From Tritrichomonas musculus (lineage: Eukaryota > Parabasalia > Tritrichomonadida > Tritrichomonadidae), in assembly GCA_039105265.1 (NCBI GenBank), contig JAPFFF010000037.1, positions 682,001-746,000 of the forward strand: a DNA stretch of 64,000 bases. Reading direction: 5' to 3'. Position 1 is the stretch's first letter, and every line of letters starts with the position of its first letter. Below the pieces are notes generated by a model, which had not been told where the DNA came from, ran no database searches, and worked only from the letters and a program-made list of their open reading frames with translations. Position numbers and translations under genes: made by a program. This document shows, piece after piece, positions 19,366 to 29,128 of the stretch.

Positions 19366-20439
19366 TCAATGGTCAGGAAATCTCGATCTGAAAATATCAA
19401 ATATAAGAGGATCCTCTGAAACTGGAAATATGATTTGCGGGAAGTGATATCGCATTCCCTCTTTGACAAGAACAGTTTGGAATATTTTGGAAATCACCTT
19501 TGGATCGTTCTTAAGTGCGCCACAGCCAAAAGCACCTAAAATAAGGACATCAGGTTTTTTAGAAGCTGCTAAATTGATAATTTTCCTAATTCTTCTTTCC
19601 ATGATTTTGGGTCCAGCGACTACTTCGCATTTTCTGTTGTCTACAGGAGTTGCTGATATAACATTTATTTTGAAGGGATGAACAATTTCCTTGTACATAG
19701 TATCCCTGAAAACAGATACATTTGGTGAATAAATCATAACATCGCTGCCATCCATTTCGTTTCCTTTATTATACATTGAATTACCTTCGAGTGTTGGATA
19801 AAGTAATGTGTGCCTACAAAGAGAAGCTTCTTGGGTAGGTTGACCATTTCTGAATTCGCCACCTGGAGTAACTGGACTTGCAAAATTAAGTACACAGATT
19901 TGGCTTTTTGGATCACGTCTATAAGCATCCATAACGGCTTCATACGAAGTGCATTTTTCAACATAAATAGTTGAGAATTCATATGTTGGTAATACGCCGA
20001 GTTTTCGACTAATTTTTTGATGCTTAGTATTGCTAATTGTTTCAACATGGCTCTTATCAACTAAAAACGGAAATCTTTTAGCATACTCGATATTGTCTTC
20101 TGCAACAGATTTTCTTTCATGAACAAGATATTCCTCTGTAGAACATGGTTGCGAATTGTAGCACTTTTTACAATTGCAGCATTTTCGATCGCTTGCACGA
20201 GTCGGATGACCTGTTCGTAGGTAGTCATGTAATCTATCTTCATCTTCTTCTTCGTAGAGAAAACCGTAATGGGATCGATCATTTGGCTTATAAACGTAAT
20301 CTATTCCAGGCTCATCAACTGGCTTGTAAATATAATCCACGTTTGGCTGATAAAATGGTCGATAAAGATAGTCTACGCCAGGTTCATATTGAAGTTTATT
20401 TAGAAATTCCCGATTTGTTGGATATGCAGGATTTTCCAT
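19366..20439 (-). CDS. Microbial-type PARG-like macrodomain protein with altered catalytic motifs
   Basis: A 357-residue protein whose second half matches the microbial-type poly(ADP-ribose) glycohydrolase family (TIGR02452 type): CVLNFASPVTPGG, then QEASLCR, YSPNVSVFRD, ISATPVDNR and LILGAFGCGALKN. In active PARGs the loop is GGG-x(6-8)-QEE, the second Glu being catalytic; here it reads GGE (193-195) and QEA (203-205). The expected ADP-ribose binding pocket remains, so it may be a reader or have changed activity. The N-terminus has three 14-residue units of the type PG(V/I)DY(L/V)Y(R/K)P at about 19-52, then an acidic stretch and a Cys cluster (C87, C88, C90, C93, C99) that could hold a metal. 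No signal peptide. Confidence 0.82.
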   Translation of the reverse strand: MENPAYPTNREFLNKLQYEPGVDYLYRPFYQPNVDYIYKPVDEPGIDYVYKPNDRSHYGFLYEEEDEDRLHDYLRTGHPTRASDRKCCNCKKCYNSQPCSTEEYLVHERKSVAEDNIEYAKRFPFLVDKSHVETISNTKHQKISRKLGVLPTYEFSTIYVEKCTSYEAVMDAYRRDPKSQICVLNFASPVTPGGEFRNGQPTQEASLCRHTLLYPTLEGNSMYNKGNEMDGSDVMIYSPNVSVFRDTMYKEIVHPFKINVISATPVDNRKCEVVAGPKIMERRIRKIINLAASKKPDVLILGAFGCGALKNDPKVISKIFQTVLVKEGMRYHFPQIIFPVSEDPLIFDIFRSRFPDH

Positions 20440-20975
20440 TTAAAAAATGATTAAGTTTTAAAAAACATTATTCTTTCATTTTCTTTGAAATAAACGTATT
20501 TTTTACGATTAAAAAATATTCAATTATCATTTGAGGAATGAATAAAAAGACGTTAAAGTAAACAAATATATTGAAATAATTTTCTATGAAAAGCATAGAA
20601 AAAAACGGATTACTTCACTGCTTTTATACCGTATTCTTCTCAATTTTAATTTTGATTATAACAAACTTTTTTTTGCCGCGATTTTTCATTCACATGCTTA
20701 TTTTAATATTATAAAATAAAAACTAAAAAATACAATTGACTCTTTAATATATTAACAGGAGAACTAAACAAATACAAAAAAATCGATAATGATCCAAATG
20801 CGATAACAAGAAATCTTCAATTTATTTCATTTTTTCTTGTGCGAGAAAAGCAAAGTCGTTTTTTGATATTGCTATTTTCGTCGAAATAAAAAGAATGAAT
20901 ATTCAAAGACAATGCCAGTTTGCCCCTACTTTTTTTTATATATTAAAAATTGATAGTATTTGATAAAATTTTCAT
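20440..20975. other. Divergent intergenic spacer
   Basis: Spacer between the divergently transcribed macrodomain and BTB/discoidin-like genes, so it should hold both promoters. It contains the partner of the CGGTATAAAA block at 20618-20631. Apart from A/T runs I see nothing else. Confidence 0.55.
20618..20631 (-). promoter_or_regulatory. CGGTATAAAAGCAG block, minus strand, upstream of the macrodomain gene
   Basis: This is the second member of the inverted pair; read on the minus strand it is about 180 bp upstream of the macrodomain start and points toward it. The TATAAAA core resembles a TATA box, but trichomonad promoters studied so far rely mainly on Inr and Myb sites. Confidence 0.25.
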
Positions 20976-22379
20976 ATGAACTCAACAGCAATTTCTAATT
21001 TTGCATTAAGTATTGAATCAATAAAAGAGATACCATTTGAAAAGTATGATAATGATTTCACATTCGTTGTAAATGGAAAAGAATATAAAACAAGTAGATT
21101 TTTTGCAGACTTCATTTCTCCACGAATTCGCCAAGCTCATTTTGTAGATAAAACCATAAATAAATATTGCTTTAATACAATTGCTAAAACAACCAAAATT
21201 GATTTTTCATCAATACTTTCATTAATTACCTTCCAACCAACAAATCTAAACCAAAGAGAAGTTGACTACTTCATTGATATTTTTTCAGCGCTTGGTAATA
21301 AGAGAGAATTATTAAAGTTAATTCCTCAATATAACGAAGAAATCACAACTCAAAATGTTTTTAATCGAATTAATAAAAAGCAGAAATATCTTCAACGTTT
21401 TAATTCTGCAAGATATCCAAATGAACAAGAAAGCGAAAAATATGATGAAGAAGCGTCATTATTAATGATTGAAAATCAGCAAATTAATTCAGAAATTGAT
21501 TTCGTTTCAACTCATTTTTACGAACTTGATATTGAGAAAGTGAAAAAAATTGACTCTACAATTCTAGAAGAAATTATTAAAAGCGATAAACTCATGCTTA
21601 AAGATGAAGATATATTAATTAGGATGATAATAGATTTATATTCGAAAGATCATAAATTAGCATATTTTTTTAAATATGTTAACTTTTTAAATGTCAGTAA
21701 TGAAGAATTGCAACATTTTTCACGAATATTTGATTTGACTGATATTGATGGACAAATTTGGTCTTCAATCATTGAGAGAACTTTGAAGTCCAACGTTTTT
21801 GATAATGTGTTGAAAAACGAAAAAAAGAATCAACGTTATAATTATAACAATATTAATACGCCAATTGAACTTCTTCATATAGGCAATTCTGACTTTAAAG
21901 GAATTATCAAGTATCTTACTGATAAAACTTTGGGCAATATTCACGACAATGGGACTATTGAAGTTACATCAAATTCTTATGTAAATGAGAGAGAGCCAAA
22001 GTATCTTTTAGACTATAATTATAATCACAGCTACAAACCAAAGCAAACAGATGCTTGGGTTTGCTTCAATTTCAAGAACAAAAAAGTGAAGCTTACTAAT
22101 TATTCAATACGATCCAATATAAATGGTCAAAATGGTCATCATTTGAAAAGTTGGGTTATTGAAACTTCAAATGATGGAAAAGTGTGGAATCAAATTGATC
22201 AACGTGTGAATTGTCCTACATTAAATGGAAGTCTTGCTGTTGGAACTTTTGATGTTAAAGATAATGATTATTCGCAATATGTTCGAATTCACCAAACAGA
22301 TAAGCCTTGGGGAGGAGATGCACTTTTCTTTTATTATATCGAGTTCTACGGTTATCTTATTGAGCAGCAAAATGAATAA
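20976..22379 (+). CDS. BTB/BACK-like protein with C-terminal discoidin (F5/8 type C)-like domain
   Basis: A 467-residue protein. The N-terminus has a BTB-like start (DFTFVVNGKEYKTSRFFAD, about residues 25-45), the middle is helical and BACK-like, and residues about 315-465 look like a galactose-binding discoidin fold: NSY, DAWVCFNFKNKKVKLTNYSI, LKSWVIETSNDGKVW, VRIHQTDKPWGGDALFFYYIEFYGYL. In other eukaryotes BTB-BACK-F5/8 proteins are intracellular, often ubiquitin-ligase adaptors. Trichomonads have many copies of similar layout. No signal peptide, so cytosolic. The exact partner is unknown, and the BTB call is weaker than the discoidin call. Confidence 0.72.
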   Translation: MNSTAISNFALSIESIKEIPFEKYDNDFTFVVNGKEYKTSRFFADFISPRIRQAHFVDKTINKYCFNTIAKTTKIDFSSILSLITFQPTNLNQREVDYFIDIFSALGNKRELLKLIPQYNEEITTQNVFNRINKKQKYLQRFNSARYPNEQESEKYDEEASLLMIENQQINSEIDFVSTHFYELDIEKVKKIDSTILEEIIKSDKLMLKDEDILIRMIIDLYSKDHKLAYFFKYVNFLNVSNEELQHFSRIFDLTDIDGQIWSSIIERTLKSNVFDNVLKNEKKNQRYNYNNINTPIELLHIGNSDFKGIIKYLTDKTLGNIHDNGTIEVTSNSYVNEREPKYLLDYNYNHSYKPKQTDAWVCFNFKNKKVKLTNYSIRSNINGQNGHHLKSWVIETSNDGKVWNQIDQRVNCPTLNGSLAVGTFDVKDNDYSQYVRIHQTDKPWGGDALFFYYIEFYGYLIEQQNE

Positions 22380-22561
22380 GGATCACGAATCTTAAATAAA
22401 AATGCTTTACTTTTAATGAATTATTTATTATATAGTTAGCATTGAGTTGAAATTATTTAAATTGTATTCATGATTTAATATCCTTTTAAAATATGGCTAT
22501 TCATTCATGCCATAATTTATTTAACATGTTAGAAAGATTTTTGCATATCATTTTGGAAGAA

Positions 22562-22582
22562 ATATATATATATATATATATA
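22562..22582. repeat. (AT)n microsatellite
   Basis: About ten uninterrupted AT units downstream of the BTB/discoidin-like gene. Confidence 0.9.
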
Positions 22583-22757
22583 AAAGACGTAAACAATCAA
22601 GAATTCTGAAAAAGACGATGAATTACAAAACGGAGTGAATCATTTTGGCTATGTAATCCAATAAAATTAGGTTAAGATATATTCATATGTAGTAAATACA
22701 ATTGAAAATTATTAAAATATTATAAATTGATAACAATATTTTTAATATTGTAAGCCA

Positions 22758-22840
22758 CAGTCATCATGAAAATAATAAGAGTTTTAATCAAGAAATTAAA
22801 AAGCACTTAAACATATTTTAAGTGTATCAAACGATGACTG
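22758..22840. repeat. Nested inverted repeats, 83 bp
   Basis: Outer ends CAGTCATC (22758-22765) and GATGACTG (22833-22840) are perfect complements. Inside, CACTTAAA (22804-22811) and TTTAAGTG (22817-22824) form an 8-bp stem with a 5-base loop. It could be a structured RNA or a very small inverted-repeat element; no target-site duplication is evident. Confidence 0.55.
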
Positions 22841-23152
22841 AATATTTTATTTGAAAACTGATAATTAGTTTGATGAAATATGATAAGTTTATCAATTTGA
22901 AAAACTTATAATGGATTTGATGATTTGCTATGTTAAAAATGTGGTGAAAATACTAATTTATTAATTCAATTTTATTTTTATTAACGTTTTTCATCTGAAA
23001 AAGAGAACTTGGTTAACAATAAAAAATATTTTTCATTAACCAACAATTGATTTAAAATCAATAAAGAAATTTAAAAATTAATGTGTTAAATTATTTAAAT
23101 ACACGGAATCTATTATTTATTATTGTATTCTATATTTGAAAATACCATTTCT

Positions 23153-24955
23153 TTATTTTAGTGCAAGTTTTGATTTGAGATCATCGATTTTGCCATAAGC
23201 TTTTTCTTCTTTCTTATCTAATTTATACTCAATTTTCTTTATTTTGTGATTAATTTTTGCGTCATGATTCTGATCTTTCAGATTTTGTATTTTTGCTTCT
23301 ATATCAGAATCATCATTTTGGTCTGCTTCATCCTGTTGTTCATCATATTCTTGTTGTTGCTCTTCATACTCTGTAGTTTCTTCTTCTACATAATCAATCT
23401 GTTCTTTCTGTTCTTCAGATTCATTTTGCCCTTCTTGTTCTTTTCTAGCTTTTTCTTGCTGTTTTCGTGCTGCCTTTTCCTCTTTTCGTGCTTGCTTCTC
23501 CTGCTTTCTAGCTTGTTTTTCTAGTTTTTTAGCTTCTTTTTGTTGATTTTTAACTTTTTGTTGATTCTTATATGCTTTTCCCTCTTTTCGCGCTGCTTTC
23601 TCTTCTTTTCTAACAGCTTTTTCTTCTTTTATGACAGCCTTTTCTTCTTTTTGAACAGCAATCTCTTCTTGGCTTAGAGCCTTTCGTTCGTTTTTCAATG
23701 CTTTTTGAGAATGGGCCACAGATATTTCTTCTTTTGACAATGCCTTTTCTTCTTTTAATACTACTTTTATTTCTTTGTTGACAGCCTTTGCTGCTTTAAC
23801 AACTTTTTTAATTTCTTTTTTAGTAATATTATTTTGATTTGGAACGCTTTGTTCAGATTGAGTTTCGTCTTGAAGAGGATTTTCTGGCTCTTGTTCTACT
23901 TCAGTTGATTCTTTTATATCTTCTTCCTCTTCTATATTGATATTTATTGGAGACTTTGCTTGAATAATTTCAATTTTCATTTGGTCTTTTTCTTCCTTGT
24001 CTTTTTCTTTATTTTCATGCTTTTTATCTTTCTCTCCATCCTTCTCTTCTTGATTTCCATGTTTTCTTGCTTCTTCTTCCTCTTTCCTTGCTTGCTTCTC
24101 TTCTTTTCTTGCTTGCTTCTCTTCTTTTATAGCTTCTTTCACCTCTTTTTTAGCATCTTTTACTAACTTTTTGGCTTCTTTCCTTTTGGCTTTTTGATTT
24201 CTTTTGGCTTCTTTTTGTAATTCTTTTTCTTTTTGGTCAGTTAACACGTTTTCATTATTATTATCAGCTTCTAGCAATTTTTCTTCTTCGGCAACAGAAT
24301 CACTTAAATCAATCAGATCTTCAACTTGATCATCTTTATCTTCTTCTTCATTTTCTTTCTTTTTTTCTTCTTTTTTCTCAGCTTTGGCTCTTTCTTTATC
24401 TTGCTTTTTGGCAGCCTTTTCTTTTTCTTTTTCAGCTTTTTTTCTTTCTTTTTCAGCTCTCTTTTTGCTTTTTTCTTCCTCTTTGGCTAATTTCTTTTCA
24501 GCTTTTTCTTCAGCTTTTTGTTCTTTCTCTTTTTCTTTCTCTTCAACTTCTTTTGTCTTTTTTTCGGCTTGTCCTTCAACCTTAGTCACTTTATCATTAA
24601 CATCATTATTACTATTATTGCTGTGATTACTTATTTCAGAATTGGCTATTTCATCTACCGATTGATTTGTTTCATTTGGTTCGATGTTTTCGCTGTGTAC
24701 GTTTTCAGTTAGATCTATAATTTGATTTTCTTGATTTTCTGTTGATGAATCTAAGTAATTTTCTTCTAAGTTTGAATATATAATTTTATTATCAGGGCAA
24801 TTATTATTTGTATTTTCATTTCCCGTTTTCTCGATTCCGTCCTTTTGGATATTGTTATCTTGCGATTGTAGTGATAAAATTTCTGATATTATTTCATATC
24901 TTGAAGCATTGGCATCAGGATTTAAATCTGTGATTATATCGTTATTATCAGACAT
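23153..24955 (-). CDS. Lys/Glu-rich coiled-coil protein
   Basis: A 600-residue highly charged protein of unknown function. The frame opens farther up at a TTG, but the first ATG is at 24955 (start MSDNNDIITDL), which I take as the start. An acidic Asn-rich N-terminus (about residues 1-120) leads into long Lys/Glu/Ala heptad-like stretches (about 125-225 and 245-320, and again 385-520) with recurring units such as KEEKAxRKEEKA, then an acidic Gln-rich part and a last short helix (YKLDKKEEKAYGKIDDLKSKL). This predicts extended single helix or coiled coil, perhaps cytoskeletal. Composition makes homology calls unreliable. Confidence 0.7.
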   Translation of the reverse strand: MSDNNDIITDLNPDANASRYEIISEILSLQSQDNNIQKDGIEKTGNENTNNNCPDNKIIYSNLEENYLDSSTENQENQIIDLTENVHSENIEPNETNQSVDEIANSEISNHSNNSNNDVNDKVTKVEGQAEKKTKEVEEKEKEKEQKAEEKAEKKLAKEEEKSKKRAEKERKKAEKEKEKAAKKQDKERAKAEKKEEKKKENEEEDKDDQVEDLIDLSDSVAEEEKLLEADNNNENVLTDQKEKELQKEAKRNQKAKRKEAKKLVKDAKKEVKEAIKEEKQARKEEKQARKEEEEARKHGNQEEKDGEKDKKHENKEKDKEEKDQMKIEIIQAKSPININIEEEEDIKESTEVEQEPENPLQDETQSEQSVPNQNNITKKEIKKVVKAAKAVNKEIKVVLKEEKALSKEEISVAHSQKALKNERKALSQEEIAVQKEEKAVIKEEKAVRKEEKAARKEGKAYKNQQKVKNQQKEAKKLEKQARKQEKQARKEEKAARKQQEKARKEQEGQNESEEQKEQIDYVEEETTEYEEQQQEYDEQQDEADQNDDSDIEAKIQNLKDQNHDAKINHKIKKIEYKLDKKEEKAYGKIDDLKSKLALK

Positions 24956-25852
24956 ATGAAAAAATGACTCGATATTGTGAAACAAAAAACAAATTTTCAA
25001 AGAACGATAAAATGAATTTTTTTTATTTTCATTTCAATTTTGAAACGATAAATTTTTCTAAATATTTTTTCTGATTGCCTATTTAATTGTCTCAGATTTA
25101 TTATAATAAAAAGTTAGAGCTTAAAAATTTTCCATTTGAAAATTGAATTCATTGAAATAATTGTGAATGCATTTTATGAATTCAAATGTTTATCGTTTAC
25201 GCATGTAGCCATTTATCATTTTTTATCAGTTCAATTAATTATTATTATTTCGAACTCACAAAAATCTTAAAGTATATTACTATTAAAATATAAATCGTAC
25301 AAAATCAAATTACCTTTTTTAGTCATTATTTTTAATATCAAAGAAAAAATTAAATTTACATGAATTATTATAATATTTTAATAATATTTAGTAGTTTTAT
25401 ATTCTATAAAAAATGTTTATTAAATATAAAAATAAAATACTATTGAGAAATTGACAATACTTTTTACTTGAATTAATTGATTTTTTGAATAGATTATTTA
25501 TATGAAATAATTTTAATTAATTTTTTTGCAAATGTCGAAATTCATCAATAAAAGTATATTAAAATATTGATTTTAAAATAATTAATTTTGAATACCGATA
25601 TTGAGAATTTTAATTCAATTACTGAATATATTGAAAAAGTTTAATTCTATCCAGCAATTCGAAATGATACATATTATTGACTATCAATCTTCATTTTAGT
25701 CAATTTTTAAAAAAATAAAGTCAAATTGAGAAAAATTTTAATAAAAATAAAAACATTTATATAAAAAATTCAGTAATATGTATCAAACTTTGATATTTGG
25801 ATTGATCATCAAAAAACTAATTATTCTATCCCTTAGTGAATTTAGCAAATTC
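24956..25852. other. Intergenic spacer, nothing recognised
   Basis: About 900 bp of very AT-rich DNA upstream of the coiled-coil gene and downstream of the SGF29-like gene (both on the minus strand). Only short A/T runs and an AACGATAA core near 25002 are visible. Confidence 0.55.
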
Positions 25853-27571
25853 CTATTTATTAGATGGATCTTCTAAACTTTTTTCTTCTGGCATCTCTTT
25901 TATTTCTGGCTGAGAAGATATAATTTTATCATTTTCCTCAGTCAATTCTTTTTGATCTGGATTTTCAATAGTTATACTTTTTGTTTCTTGATTGTTTGAA
26001 ATAGGATCTTCAATGTTTTGGTTTTCTTCTTGTTGGTTTTCTTCTTGTCCTTCCATATCAGTTTGCTGCGTTTCGTTTTCAGCTGAATTTTGTTGATTAT
26101 GCGTATTTAAAATGGATTGTTCATCTAGCTGGGAAGATTGTCCTTCATGTACTGGATGTTTTTGAGCTTGTTGCTGTGGCAGTGGCTGCTGCTGCTGAAT
26201 TTGGCTTACTTGCGAAATTGGAGAGAATTGAAGATGAGAAAAATTCTGCTGTTGTTTTTGCTGCTGAAGATACTGCTGTTGGTAAATATATTGTTGTTGC
26301 TGCTGCTGAACTTGACTCATTTGAAAATTTTGAAGTTGCATGACTCGAGGAGGAGCTGCAATAGCGGGGGAATTTCCCGATACCGAATTCTGATCAATGA
26401 AATTCATATCAGCTGCTATTGGCAGTTTCATTGGAATCCCATTGACATCGTTTTGTGGAGATGGCAATGTAATAGTTTCCTTTGTTTCATTTGTATTTGA
26501 AGACGCTTTTGGCTTTGGGCTAGCTTTTTTGACAGGATTTGATCGGCTACGAGTTGTCATTGAGGTTGGAGATCTTTTTCTTTCTTTCTTTTTTCCTAGA
26601 GTTGAATTCTGCCCTTCTGCTGCCGGATTGCCATCTGCTTCAATTTGTTTGTCATCTTGCTGTTGGACTTCGGAAGATGCTTCTGCTTTTTTCTTACTTC
26701 TCAATTTTTTGGCGTTCGCTTGCTTAAATTTTCGAGCTTCTTTTGGATCAAGCATAATTGTTGGATCTATTCCATTTTCAATGCATTCCTGTTTTAATTC
26801 TTCAGCTTGCTCGTTTTCACATTTGAATGGAGATTCATACTTGGTTAAGAATTGCGGCTCAATGGTAATAACAGTCTCATCTTTGAGTTTTATATTGTAG
26901 CTTTGCTCTTTTGAGTTATTATTTGAAACTAAGCAGACAACTTCACCAGATTGAATTTGAAATTGCTTTCTATCTTGTGTTGTTACAGTAGAAAATGCAA
27001 TAACTTTATCACCAGTTGAAAAAGCTGTAGATGCACTCAAAGTCTTAGGCAAGACGCTTGGAAATGGACATATTTGATTTGACGTACATATTGTGAACAT
27101 AAATACATCAGATAAATCGAAAACACGATAAACATCTTCATCTAACTTGTTTGCAATCATACCAAGAAAAATTTCGTTTGAATCACTATGAACTGCTACA
27201 ATCTGTCCAAATTTTAATGAAAGTTCAAACTGCAAATTATCAATATTGGCAATAGGTGGCGAATGACAAGTAAAAATACTAAATCGTACATCAAGATAAT
27301 GAGGATTAATAAATTTTGGTATTGAATTACTGCTATCAACAGAGATATCCTGTTCTTCAGCTTCTTTTATAAGTTTTTCAATCGCTAATCCTTCTTTTCG
27401 AAGTTCTAAATAATTAACATGGTATTTCGAATTAAAGAGTTCTTCTCTTGGAGGAAGAACAATATTTTTGTTATTTGAAATTGATAATCCCTTGAGCGAT
27501 TTTTTAATCTTTGTTATTAATTGACGAACTTTTGCATCATCTGCTTGAAGAGGTATAATATCTTGATTCAT
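25853..27571 (-). CDS. Probable SGF29-like tandem Tudor protein with Gln-rich tail
   Basis: A 572-residue protein. A helical N-terminus (about 1-95) precedes a region (about 125-260) that resembles the double Tudor of SGF29, the SAGA/ATAC subunit that reads H3K4 methylation: FGQIVAVHSDSNEIFLGMI, YRVFDLSD, CPFPSVLP, and FSTGDKVIAFSTVTTQDRKQFQ, where V(I/L)A-x-(5)-TT is a typical pair. A basic Lys/Ser-rich segment and a Gln-rich stretch (about 410-475) follow, then an acidic tail. If right, it acts in the nucleus as a histone-mark reader. Similarity is by motif order only; another Tudor-type protein is possible. Confidence 0.5.
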   Translation of the reverse strand: MNQDIIPLQADDAKVRQLITKIKKSLKGLSISNNKNIVLPPREELFNSKYHVNYLELRKEGLAIEKLIKEAEEQDISVDSSNSIPKFINPHYLDVRFSIFTCHSPPIANIDNLQFELSLKFGQIVAVHSDSNEIFLGMIANKLDEDVYRVFDLSDVFMFTICTSNQICPFPSVLPKTLSASTAFSTGDKVIAFSTVTTQDRKQFQIQSGEVVCLVSNNNSKEQSYNIKLKDETVITIEPQFLTKYESPFKCENEQAEELKQECIENGIDPTIMLDPKEARKFKQANAKKLRSKKKAEASSEVQQQDDKQIEADGNPAAEGQNSTLGKKKERKRSPTSMTTRSRSNPVKKASPKPKASSNTNETKETITLPSPQNDVNGIPMKLPIAADMNFIDQNSVSGNSPAIAAPPRVMQLQNFQMSQVQQQQQQYIYQQQYLQQQKQQQNFSHLQFSPISQVSQIQQQQPLPQQQAQKHPVHEGQSSQLDEQSILNTHNQQNSAENETQQTDMEGQEENQQEENQNIEDPISNNQETKSITIENPDQKELTEENDKIISSQPEIKEMPEEKSLEDPSNK

Positions 27572-28260
27572 TTTATTACTAGATAAAAATTAAGAAAAAA
27601 AAAAGATGGCTATCAAACTTTTTAAATAAAAATAGAAAAAAAAATAATGATGTTTCGAAATATTCTCTTTCTTGATTATTAGCTAAACATGCACATTAAT
27701 CTTTTTCATAGTCAAAGCATCTTTTCAATTTATTTATCGTTAATTATTTTTTTTTTCATTCTGAAGTATCCATTTTAAATATTCAAATATATTTAGTAAT
27801 ATTCCATCTTTAAAATTATTACGTTAATTAACCAATGTTAGTTATTCTTATTTTTAGCCAATTATAATTATGGCTTTCCATTAACATTAAATATTCAATC
27901 GATATATGCAATTTGGTTATCTTTGCTGATCATATCAATAAAAATATTATTTTTAATATCATCACTAGTTTACCATATTATTTATTATAAATTTCAAATA
28001 ATTTTTTAATTAAATATTGAGCAATATTAAAATAATTATTAGTTGACCAAATATATAGCAAATTCTAGAAATCATAAAAGTCATTTTTTTGCTCTTTATT
28101 AATTTCAACGACAAAAAAAAAAAAAAAAATATCATAAAAAGAATATTCTTTTTTTTTTTTTGACTATTGAAGATATTTGCCCATAATTGTTTGATACATT
28201 TACATTTTATTGAAAAAGCTTAATATCTTGAAAATTTTTATGGTATTCATGTAAAATTCA

Positions 28261-28263
<3 letters not shown>

Positions 28264-28294
<31 letters not shown>
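28264..28294. repeat. Poly-T run of about 31
   Basis: An unbroken T run in the divergent spacer, with A15 and T12 runs about 100-150 bp before it. Such runs are expected to be length-variable and to repel nucleosomes. Confidence 0.85.
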
Positions 28295-28295
<1 letters not shown>

Positions 28296-28667
28296 AAATT
28301 TCCTTAACTATCTTGAATTAATAAGGATCTTATGATGATATTCAACGTTTTTATACAATTTATTACATTATTTTAAAATGGTATTTTTTATAGAAATATC
28401 ATAGAAATGATTTTTCTGTAACTAATAGTGAGCAGCATCTAAAAAACAATTTCAAAGAGAAAATAGAACTAATTTTTTGAATTAAAAGAATTAAAATATC
28501 ATAAAAAAATCCATCAATTCATCCTTAATTAAATTGATTCTTTTATTAATTTAATGAATTTGTTACAAAGGTTTTATGAATAATTCCCATATGAAAAGTA
28601 TTTAGTAAATTATTAATTATTGAATCTAATTAAATTTTGTATTTCAAAACAAAAGTACACAAATTTG

Positions 28668-28687
28668 AATGTATCTATAGATACATT
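28668..28687. repeat. Perfect 20-bp palindrome AATGTATCTATAGATACATT
   Basis: The two halves, AATGTATCTA and TAGATACATT, are exact complements with no loop. It lies about 440 bp before the E2F-like start. It could bind a dimeric factor; no role is shown. Confidence 0.6.
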
Positions 28688-29128
28688 TTCTGAATTTTAT
28701 ATCACCTATATACCAATATTTGAATTGAGGAGATTCATAATTGAATCTTTTTCTTTCATTTTTAATTTTTGTATGAAAAAACGTTTTTAGATTTTCTCAA
28801 AATAGAAATTCAGTTATGTGTTGTAAAATCTAATCGATTCAAAGTGTTAAAACTTATTAACATTTAAATATTTCTTGATATAAAGTAAGAAATGACGATA
28901 ATATTGAAAAATTTCACTTCATTTTCCTCAATTTTTCAAATTTTCTTAGATGAATTCAATTTTATCGATTAATTATTTTTTTTTTTAACTATAGTTGCAT
29001 CATATTTAGCAACTTTATTAAAAAAGGTTAAATATATAATTGATCATTTTGAAATTGAAACATTTTTTAAAAAAATTTCAATTTCCGCGCAATTTTGAAT
29101 AGGTTTATAATATTTGAACTTTCAGAAA

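Larger units (their letters stand above)
22380..23152. other. Intergenic spacer with AT microsatellite and nested inverted repeats
   Basis: Convergent spacer of about 770 bp. It holds an (AT)n run at 22562-22582 and a nested inverted-repeat structure at 22758-22840, both listed separately. No coding frame is supported. Confidence 0.6.
27572..29128. other. Long AT-rich spacer with homopolymer runs and a 20-bp palindrome
   Basis: Divergent spacer of about 1.5 kb between the SGF29-like and E2F-like genes. It contains long A and T runs around 28110-28300, including 31 T in a row at 28264-28294, and a perfect palindrome at 28668-28687. No reading frame or RNA gene is supported. Confidence 0.6.

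Noticed and set aside
23246-24712. Hydrophobic plus-strand frames rich in Phe/Leu opposite the coiled-coil gene
   Set aside because: They are complements of Lys/Glu codons, which always give Phe/Leu-rich shadows that look like membrane proteins.
24956-25000. Start of the coiled-coil protein at 25000
   Set aside because: The codon there is TTG; the first ATG is at 24955.
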